From Desulfobacterales bacterium (GTDB taxonomy: Bacteria; Desulfobacterota; Desulfobacteria; Desulfobacterales; JAHDSC01): a stretch of 34,074 nucleotides of DNA. The position numbers were made by a program, and so were the translations under genes. Positions 1 to 4,986 of the stretch are shown here, piece after piece (the stretch's first letter is position 1; each line of letters opens with the position of its first letter). Location of the stretch: NCBI GenBank assembly GCA_016931455.1, contig JAFGES010000063.1, positions 1 through 34,074 on the forward strand. Reading direction: 5' to 3'. Under the pieces are notes generated by a model. That model did no database searches. It saw nothing but the letters and a program-made list of their open reading frames with translations, and had not been told where the DNA came from.

Positions 1-34
1 AAATTTCACTACACTAATTAAATTATTTTTTTAA

Positions 35-319
35 TTGTTTTCAATAGGTTATGAATGGGAAAATGACCTAAAAGGAAGATTCCGGTATGATATTTTACGC
101 AGTGGCCCTGTTGTACAAGCGGCACTTAACATAACTTGCGATAAAATGGTCATTGAGATGACCCATGCGGAAAATTTTTTGCAGAGGTTAGGCAGATTAG
201 ACCGTTTTGGTCAAAACACCAACGTGAATCAGTATGTGATTGCGATAACCGATGATGTTAAAAATGGGAAATCAAAAGGTGGCGGTTCAAGTACGGGCGG
301 CTTAGAAAATAGACAGTAA
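35..319 (+). pseudogene. Cas3 helicase fragment (motif V/VI region), fused to CRISPR repeat
   Basis: A 94-codon open frame begins at a TTG directly after an in-frame TAA (32-34), so nothing of the gene survives upstream. Residues 24-62 resemble the end of a Cas3 superfamily-2 helicase core. [10 protein letters not shown] fits motif V, and [16 protein letters not shown] carries the QRxGRxxR motif VI. The nuclease domain, the Walker motifs and the C-terminal domain are all missing. From about codon 83 the frame reads into a degenerate CRISPR repeat (residues TGGLEN come from the repeat) and stops inside the first spacer. It is therefore a recombination remnant and not a working helicase. From memory, type I-F Cas2-3 proteins have a different motif VI context (QLAGRxxRHR-like), so this piece may derive from another type I subtype. 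The subtype call is uncertain; the Cas3 assignment is fairly secure. Confidence 0.6.
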
Positions 320-789
320 CAATATCATCGGACACGCAAAGTTTACCGCCGTACAGGCGGCTTAGAAAGCAACAGCACCTACTACAGCTTTTTTTACACT
401 GTTTACCGCCGTACAGGCGGCTTAGAAATTCACCACTACAAGGCGTCCACCCATCTAATTGTTTACCGCCGTACAGGCGGCTTAGAAAGGCAAGTAGCAG
501 CAAAGTATTTCGATTCTGAGGTTTACCGCCGTACAGGCGGCTTAGAAAGACAACCTTTGCTACTGGCGCAAAATCAATATGTTTACCGCCGTACAGGCGG
601 CTTAGAAAGTTTTTTTGTCTTTTTTCAATCGATGATCCCGGTTTACCGCCGTACAGGCGGCTTAGAAACTTACCATAATCACTACCACCCGACCTTGCGC
701 CGTTTACCGCCGTACAGGCGGCTTAGAAAATCGGACAAGTCGCGGTCGTAGTTCATAATGAGTTTACCGCCGTACAGGCGGCTTAGAAA
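281..789 (+). CRISPR. Type I-F-like CRISPR array, 8 perfect repeats plus one degenerate
   Basis: Eight identical 28-bp repeats start at 341, 401, 461, 521, 581, 641, 702 and 762. Each begins GTTTACCGCC and ends GGCTTAGAAA. The central CCGCC/GGCGG arms form a hairpin around GTACA. This is the layout of type I-F repeats cut by Cas6f (Csy4), and cleavage would leave the 8-nt handle CTTAGAAA (the usual I-F handle is CTAAGAAA). A ninth, degenerate repeat at 281-308 keeps only its last 18 bases, with one change. It is exactly one 32-nt spacer before 341, so it is a true array member. Spacers are 32 nt, except 669-701, which is 33. The repeat polarity implies transcription on the plus strand with the leader at the left, but a cas3 fragment occupies that place. 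No leader, cas1 or effector genes are visible, so the array may be inactive for acquisition. Confidence 0.95.
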
Positions 790-808
790 CGTTCTTTTCA
801 GTCGCAGC

Positions 809-827
809 GTTTAGCAGGCGGCTGAAA
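809..827 (+). repeat. Internally deleted CRISPR repeat copy
   Basis: The 19 bases here keep both outer parts of the array repeat (GTTTA, then CAGGCGGCT and GAAA) but lack the left arm of the hairpin and two bases near the end. They lie 19 nt behind the last perfect repeat, shorter than a normal spacer. This is best read as a decayed terminal repeat that once extended the array to the right. Confidence 0.5.
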
Positions 828-855
828 GGGCGAGGTTATATTCTTTAAATTTGAT

Positions 856-1257
856 TTAAATAAATACTGCCGGAGACACTTTGAAACGTTTACTCAAGAT
901 TTTTATTTGATGGACATTTAGCTGACGTTTACCGGATAAAATTTCTGATACAACTCCCTGACTACCAATTTCATTCAGATCCGATTGTTTCAGACCATGT
1001 TCTTTCATCAAAGTTTTCAGAGCATCTATCGGATTACCCTCTACCTCTCTAATATATTGGGATTCATATGTTTCAATTAGGCTTCCAATGGTCTCCATCA
1101 GAGAAGCTAAGGAATGGTTCTCTTTATTCCCCACTTCATCAATAAGGCTGTCAAGGAGATTGACCAATTTATTATAGCCCTTCTCATTATGTGGCACAGA
1201 AAATATGGGCTGGATATCAGGCCAAACTTTCGCAATTTCTTTAAGTTGGATATTCAT
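856..1257 (-). CDS. higA: HigA-type antitoxin, HTH transcriptional regulator
   Basis: 133 residues. The C-terminal part (about 78-133) is a helix-turn-helix domain of the XRE/HigA type: LKTLMKEHGLKQSDL, then a recognition-helix region with VVSEILSGKRQL, and a final helix ending SPAVFI. The N-terminal 75 residues are helical and carry no motif I recognise; they probably bind the toxin. The gene lies directly downstream of the toxin gene. Its ATG shares one base with the toxin stop (TAATG), so the two are translationally coupled. Toxin-first order is the hallmark of higBA. The protein should neutralise HigB and repress the operon, probably at the palindrome 1554-1570. No truncation is visible and the pair looks functional. 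Confidence 0.85.
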   Translation of the reverse strand: MNIQLKEIAKVWPDIQPIFSVPHNEKGYNKLVNLLDSLIDEVGNKENHSLASLMETIGSLIETYESQYIREVEGNPIDALKTLMKEHGLKQSDLNEIGSQGVVSEILSGKRQLNVHQIKILSKRFKVSPAVFI

Positions 1258-1544
1258 TATTTTCTCGAAGATCCTCGATCATATTCTTTATGCGTAAAAA
1301 TATGCCGAATATAAATCCGATTAGTATCATAGTGTATGGCCGCAATCAGACGAGCTTTATTGCCACCAATATTAAAAACCGTTAAATTGCCGACTATATC
1401 AGCACTCGGAAAAGTTTGTCGAAGTTCTGCAAATGAATTGAAATCAGTGCGTTTAACGATCCGATACCAAGATTCGAGTACAGTGGAACAATCAGGATGT
1501 TTTTTAGAAAACTCAAGTAATCGCTTTCGAGTGATGATGTGCAT
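1257..1544 (-). CDS. higB: HigB-type mRNA interferase toxin
   Basis: 95 residues, the normal length for a HigB toxin of the RelE superfamily. Family features are visible: MHIITRKRLLEFSKKHPD at the N-terminus, SWYRIVKRTDF near residues 25-35, GNKARLIAAIHYD in the central strand and YIRHIFTHKEYDRG at the C-terminus. The conserved His and Tyr of THKEYD belong to the RNase active region. HigB toxins cleave mRNA on translating ribosomes. The gene opens the operon and is followed at once by the antitoxin gene. No Shine-Dalgarno sequence is seen before the ATG. The operator palindrome ends only 9 bases upstream of the ATG, so the transcript leader must be very short or absent. Confidence 0.88.
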   Translation of the reverse strand: MHIITRKRLLEFSKKHPDCSTVLESWYRIVKRTDFNSFAELRQTFPSADIVGNLTVFNIGGNKARLIAAIHYDTNRIYIRHIFTHKEYDRGSSRK

Positions 1545-1553
1545 AGGATTATT

Positions 1554-1570
1554 TATCTCAAATTGAGATA
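1554..1570. promoter_or_regulatory. Perfect 17-bp palindrome, probable HigA operator
   Basis: TATCTCAA-A-TTGAGATA is a perfect palindrome with 8-bp arms around one central base, 10-26 bp upstream of the higB start. Read on the minus strand, TTGAAA (1572-1577) could be a -35 element and TAAATA, 17 bp on, a weak -10. The palindrome would then lie in the promoter spacer, where bound HigA would block RNA polymerase. Autorepression through such palindromes is usual for higBA operons; the role here is inferred. Confidence 0.6.
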
Positions 1571-1621
1571 TTTTTCAATAAAAAAATATAAGGTAAAGCT
1601 AAGCCGGGCGAGAAACGATCG

Positions 1622-1634
1622 GCGACTGAAAAGA
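1622..1634 (-). repeat. 13-bp inverted repeat partner flanking higBA
   Basis: The 13 bases here are the exact reverse complement of positions 793-805 (TCTTTTCAGTCGC on the plus strand), so the two copies bracket the higBA module. They may mark the ends of an inserted cassette or be coincidental decay products of repeat-like sequence. The left copy lies between the last CRISPR repeat and its deleted neighbour. Confidence 0.4.
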
Positions 1635-1739
1635 CTGGTTCGCTGATCACCTACGCTGATTAATTCCTCTTGCCGGTTTTGGGGAGCAGGAAACAACTTT
1701 CTTTTGATGTACGCTTTGTTCGTCTTTCAACTTGCATAA

Positions 1740-1765
1740 GTCCCTGCGGGAGCGTGGATTGAAAC
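1740..1765 (+). repeat. Solitary type I-C-like CRISPR repeat remnant
   Basis: The sequence ends GCGTGGATTGAAAC, the conserved 3' part of type I-C repeats, preceded by the small hairpin TCCC-TGC-GGGA. The outer left arm no longer pairs, so the 5' side has decayed. No second copy occurs within one spacer length on either side and no cas genes are near. It is a single leftover of a second CRISPR type, about 950 bp from the type I-F-like array. Confidence 0.6.
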
Positions 1766-1766
1766 T

Positions 1767-1809
1767 GAAAAACCAAAAAGCCACTTACAAAAAAACAATG
1801 TAAGTGGCT
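1767..1809 (-). terminator. Intrinsic terminator of tRNA-Val
   Basis: A perfect 10-bp stem (AGCCACTTAC at 1779-1788 and GTAAGTGGCT at 1800-1809, 11-nt loop) lies 12 bases beyond the tRNA 3' end. On the minus strand it is followed by a T-rich tract (TTTTTGGTTTTT, 1778-1767). This is a classical rho-independent terminator for the tRNA transcript. Confidence 0.85.
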
Positions 1810-1821
1810 GATATTATTTAT

Positions 1822-1896
1822 TGGTAGGCGGTACTGGGTTTGAACCAGTGACTTCTACCGTGTGAAGGTAGCACTCTCCCGCTGAGTTAACCGCCC
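1822..1896 (-). tRNA. tRNA-Val (anticodon CAC)
   Basis: 75 nt including an encoded CCA end. Read on the minus strand, the acceptor stem is GGGCGGT/ACCGCCT (first pair G-U). The D stem is ACTC/GAGT. The anticodon stem CTACC/GGTAG holds the loop TTCACAC, giving anticodon CAC, which reads GUG. The T arm is ACTGG-TTCAAAC-CCAGT. All four stems close, so the gene looks functional. It has its own promoter (1942-1971) and terminator (1767-1809). Its 3' end faces the CRISPR/toxin-antitoxin region, which fits a tRNA used as an integration site. Confidence 0.96.
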
Positions 1897-1941
1897 GTTA
1901 TTTAGCCGATAAGCCATTAGACCCATCAATCATTGTAACGA

Positions 1942-1971
1942 AATATAATGAGTTGTCGGCTCTTAAGTCAA
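1942..1971 (-). promoter_or_regulatory. Sigma-70-type promoter for tRNA-Val
   Basis: On the minus strand TTGACT (1971-1966) and TATATT (1947-1942) are separated by 18 bp, a near-consensus pair. Transcription would start about 40 bases before the mature tRNA. The -35 element overlaps the scpB stop codon (1970-1968), so the tRNA promoter is embedded in the end of the upstream operon. Confidence 0.65.
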
Positions 1972-2567
1972 GCACTTTTTTCAACTTTACCGGCCGATAT
2001 TTTTAGATTTTTGAAGGCATTTTCATCCAATTGTTCAGCTGTTGAAGGGGTAAGATCTTCAATTTCCTTGGGTGTCGGCAGGTCTTTGAGATCCTTCAGG
2101 TCAAATAATTCAAGAAATTCTTTTGTGGTAGCATAAATTAAAGGCCGACCCGGTATTTCCTTTCTCCCCAGAACTCGGATCAACTTACGCTCAAGCAGCA
2201 TATGCAGGATACCGCCGCAGTCAACGCCACGGATATGTTCGATATCACTGCGTATCAATGGTTGTTTGTAAGCAATGATGGCCAATGTTTCCAAAGCGGC
2301 CTTGCTCAGTCGCGTGGAATGGGGTTTTTTCATCCGCTGGATCCATTCCTTGTATTCGGGACAAGTGCAGAACTGATAACCGCCGGCAACTTCACGCAAA
2401 TAAAACCCTCCCTGGCGGGCTTCATATTCATCTTGGAGTTCCTGTAAAGCATTTCGAATTTCCTGAATATCGGATTCCGACAAAATATTTTTGATAAACT
2501 TAACCGTCAAAGGCCCCTCGGCAACAAACAGCAAACTTTCAACGATATTTTTTAAATTCAACGTCAT
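1968..2567 (-). CDS. scpB: Segregation and condensation protein B
   Basis: 199 residues, the normal length for ScpB. ScpB dimers bind ScpA and the SMC ATPase to form the chromosome-condensing SMC-ScpAB complex on the nucleoid. Two winged-helix domains are recognisable. The first covers about residues 1-80 (KNIVESLLFVAEGPLTVKFI, GGFYLREVAGGYQFCT). The second covers about 88-165 (LSKAALETLAIIAYKQPLIR, DIEHIRGVDCGG, LIRVLGRKEIPGRPLIYATT). The C-terminal 35 residues are acidic and look disordered. The start codon overlaps the scpA stop by four bases (ATGA), so the two genes are translationally coupled. It is the last gene of the minus-strand operon. Confidence 0.95.
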   Translation of the reverse strand: MTLNLKNIVESLLFVAEGPLTVKFIKNILSESDIQEIRNALQELQDEYEARQGGFYLREVAGGYQFCTCPEYKEWIQRMKKPHSTRLSKAALETLAIIAYKQPLIRSDIEHIRGVDCGGILHMLLERKLIRVLGRKEIPGRPLIYATTKEFLELFDLKDLKDLPTPKEIEDLTPSTAEQLDENAFKNLKISAGKVEKSA

Positions 2568-3280
2568 AAATAAAGAAGTCGGATATCACCGGTTTGAACC
2601 TGCTGAAACATACTAATGATACAAAGTTTGGCCATTTCGAGAATTGCCAGAAATGTGATGATAATCTCGCTGTTGCCGGCATTTTTTGAATACAATTCAT
2701 CCAAACCCACGGATCCTTTTTTTTCTAGAATATCGACAAGTTCGGAAATCTTGTCTTTGATCGATATGGCATCGGTTGTCAAATCGACTCGATGCTGCTC
2801 GGACATTTGTGCAAATATTTTTTGAAAGGCCTGAATCAATTCAAACAGACCGACCCTTATCATCTCATTTCCTTTATCGATCGGGTAATCTTCCTCGGCA
2901 AAATTTCTGACAAAGGTATCGGCCCCCAAAAAATTTCTTTCAGCCAAAAATTCAGCCGCCGACTTCATTTGAAGATATTCCAGCAGCGGTCTTGTAATCT
3001 CTTGGCGGGGATCTTCTTCCGGCTCTTCATCGCCATGAATCGGCAGCAACATTTTTGATTTAATATGAACCAATGTGGCAGCCATTACGATAAAGTCGCC
3101 GGCAAGATCCACATCCATCGACTTCATCCATTTTAAATATTCAAGATACTGATCCGTTATCAGAGCAATCGGAATATCATAAATATTGATCTCATTTTTC
3201 GTAATCAGGTAAACCAACAAATCCATGGGGCCTTCAAATATATTCTCAAGCCTGATCTTATAGCATTCATCGATTATCAT
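2564..3280 (-). CDS. scpA: Segregation and condensation protein A
   Basis: 238 residues, a typical kleisin subunit of the SMC-ScpAB condensin. The N-terminal domain, which binds the SMC neck, has the signature FEGPMDLLVYLITKNEINIYDIP, interrupted here only by normal substitutions. ITDQYLEYLKWMKSMDVDLAGDF and VMAATLVHIKSKMLLP follow. The middle is acidic (HGDEEPEEDP) and linker-like. The C-terminal winged helix, which binds the SMC head, lies at about 165-238 (ITFLAILEMAKLC). The gene sits between trpS and scpB with ATGA overlaps at both ends, which indicates one transcript. This trpS-scpA-scpB order is, as far as I know, common in deltaproteobacteria. Confidence 0.95.
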   Translation of the reverse strand: MIIDECYKIRLENIFEGPMDLLVYLITKNEINIYDIPIALITDQYLEYLKWMKSMDVDLAGDFIVMAATLVHIKSKMLLPIHGDEEPEEDPRQEITRPLLEYLQMKSAAEFLAERNFLGADTFVRNFAEEDYPIDKGNEMIRVGLFELIQAFQKIFAQMSEQHRVDLTTDAISIKDKISELVDILEKKGSVGLDELYSKNAGNSEIIITFLAILEMAKLCIISMFQQVQTGDIRLLYL

Positions 3281-4263
3281 ATTTTCATCGCCGCCCTGAC
3301 CTCTTTCATAGTCAGCCGTGCCACCTCCCTGGCTTTTTTACCCCCCTGTAAGATGATGTCGTTGACAAGATCGGAATTTGCTTCATAATACGCTCGCTTT
3401 TCACGAATGGGTTCAAGGACCTTGATTAAGTTTTGAGCCATTATTTTCTTGCATTCAACGCAACCGATTTGCGCTACGCGACAAGTTTCATTGATCTGAG
3501 CGACTGACTCACTGTCGGAATACACCTTATGATATTCAAAAACATTACACACCTCCGGATTACCGGGGTCACTGCGTCTGGCTCTCTGAGGATCGGTGAT
3601 CATCCGGCTAACTTTTGCGGATATATTCTCAGGATTATCCGACAAATAAATGGCGTTATCGTAACTTTTGCTCATCTTGCGGCGGTCCGTCCCCAAAATT
3701 TTGGGTGTTTGGGTTAAAATGGCCTGAGGTTCCGGAAAAACCTCACCATAGAGATAATTAAATCTTCTGGCGATCTCCCGCGTAATTTCAATATGGGGAA
3801 CTTGATCCACACCCACCGGTACGCCATAGGCTTTATACATGATAATATCGGCAGCCTGAAGCACCGGATATCCTAAAAAACCAAAAGTTGAAAGGTCCTT
3901 GCTGCTGAGCTGGACAAGCTGATCTTTATAGGTGGGATTACGTTCAAGCCAGGGCACAGGTGTGATCATGGAAAGGATCAGAAACAGTTCGGCATGTTCC
4001 ATGATATCCGACTGTACGAACAAGGTACTTTTTTCAGGTGAAAGTCCTGCGCTTAACCAATCAAGCATCATGTTTTTGACATATTGTAAAATACGACTGG
4101 TGTCTTCATAGTCGCTGGTTAGAGCATGCCAGTCGGCGATGAAAAAAAAACAATCATATTCTTCCTGCATTTTTACCCAGTTTTCAAGCGCACCATGTAA
4201 ATTCCCCAGATGAAGCGGACCCGTGGGTCGCATACCGCTTAATATTCGTTTTTTTTCCGTCAT
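3277..4263 (-). CDS. trpS: Tryptophanyl-tRNA synthetase
   Basis: 328 residues, the standard bacterial TrpRS size. It charges tRNA-Trp in the cytoplasm. The class I signature HIGH appears as HLGNLHGA at about residues 18-25, after SGMRPTGPL. The KMSKS loop is exact (RRKMSKSYDNAI) near residue 197. Tryptophan-pocket segments such as LGYPVLQAADIIMYKA and GVDQVPHIEITREIARRFN are intact. The start ATG directly follows the TAG of the protease gene, with GGGAG at a good distance. No T-box or leader peptide is visible; as an internal operon gene it should be constitutive. Confidence 0.97.
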   Translation of the reverse strand: MTEKKRILSGMRPTGPLHLGNLHGALENWVKMQEEYDCFFFIADWHALTSDYEDTSRILQYVKNMMLDWLSAGLSPEKSTLFVQSDIMEHAELFLILSMITPVPWLERNPTYKDQLVQLSSKDLSTFGFLGYPVLQAADIIMYKAYGVPVGVDQVPHIEITREIARRFNYLYGEVFPEPQAILTQTPKILGTDRRKMSKSYDNAIYLSDNPENISAKVSRMITDPQRARRSDPGNPEVCNVFEYHKVYSDSESVAQINETCRVAQIGCVECKKIMAQNLIKVLEPIREKRAYYEANSDLVNDIILQGGKKAREVARLTMKEVRAAMKI

Positions 4264-4986
4264 CTAATTTCTCCCTATCATACCAAAAATAAAGACCATT
4301 CCTGAATTACCGAGTGTGAAATGAAGCAAAGGGGTTATAAAAAAAGCAATTAAACTCTGGAGCGAGTTTGTAATCAGCAATAAAATTAAAATGATCATAC
4401 CGAAGCGCTCAATTCGTAAAAATTTCGATCTTAAAGACGTCGGCAAAAACATCGCTAAAATACGACTGCCGTCCAAAGGTGGAATGGGGATCAAATTAAA
4501 AACAGCCAGAACGCAATTAATCACCGCACTGTACCCCAAGATCAGCAGCAAATCGATCATTACCGGGTAAAATATGGATACGTTCCATAAAGAGCTGAAA
4601 CGCAAAAAAACTTGCAAAAAAATTCCTGAAATAAATGCCAATGTCAAATTCGCCAGGACCCCTGCCGATGCCACCCAAATCGTACCTTTACGCGGATCTC
4701 TAAGATTGGCAAAGTTAACCGGAACCGGCTTGGCATAACCGAAAATAATGGGTGATCCTGAAAACTTGAGTATGATTGGAAGCAGAAAGGATCCAAAAAA
4801 ATCAAGATGCTTAATCGGATTCAAGGTAAGCCGGCCGGCCATCATGGCGGTGGGGTCTCCCATCCTATAGGCCACATAGCCATGCGCTACTTCATGCACG
4901 GTAACTGCAAAAAGCAAAGGAATAATGATCACAACAATTTGATTTAAATTATAAAACATATTCGCGCACAAAATTGAGTTCGTCAT
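4264..4986 (-). CDS. Site-2-protease-family zinc metalloprotease (M50)
   Basis: Up to 240 residues. A polytopic membrane protein with the zinc-binding HEVAH motif in its first membrane segment and the second family motif NLIPIPPLDGSRIL (NPxPxLDG type) in a later one. About five to six hydrophobic segments can be seen. Members of this small rhomboid-like M50 branch (YwhC/Rip-like) are intramembrane proteases, but the substrate is unknown for most. Two starts are possible: ATG at 4986, used here, overlaps the upstream gene by 38 bases; ATG at 4959 (MFYNLNQIV) overlaps by 11 and matches the usual family N-terminus. Neither has a strong Shine-Dalgarno sequence. The stop abuts trpS. Confidence 0.88.
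   Translation of the reverse strand: MTNSILCANMFYNLNQIVVIIIPLLFAVTVHEVAHGYVAYRMGDPTAMMAGRLTLNPIKHLDFFGSFLLPIILKFSGSPIIFGYAKPVPVNFANLRDPRKGTIWVASAGVLANLTLAFISGIFLQVFLRFSSLWNVSIFYPVMIDLLLILGYSAVINCVLAVFNLIPIPPLDGSRILAMFLPTSLRSKFLRIERFGMIILILLLITNSLQSLIAFFITPLLHFTLGNSGMVFIFGMIGRN

Noticed and set aside
1-34. AT-rich start of the window as the CRISPR leader
   Set aside because: It is separated from the array by the cas3 fragment, so it cannot be a normal leader next to the first repeat.
258-503. Open frame of 81 codons on the minus strand across the CRISPR array
   Set aside because: It translates the repeats (recurring LSRLYGGK), so it is an artefact of the array.
557-751. Plus-strand open frame over the array
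   Set aside because: It is made of repeat translation (VYRRTGGLE) and spacers, with no gene features.
1599-1628. GCTAAGCCG followed by CGGCG as a second decayed, inverted I-F repeat
   Set aside because: Only 8-9 bases match in a row and the spacing is wrong; the similarity may be chance.
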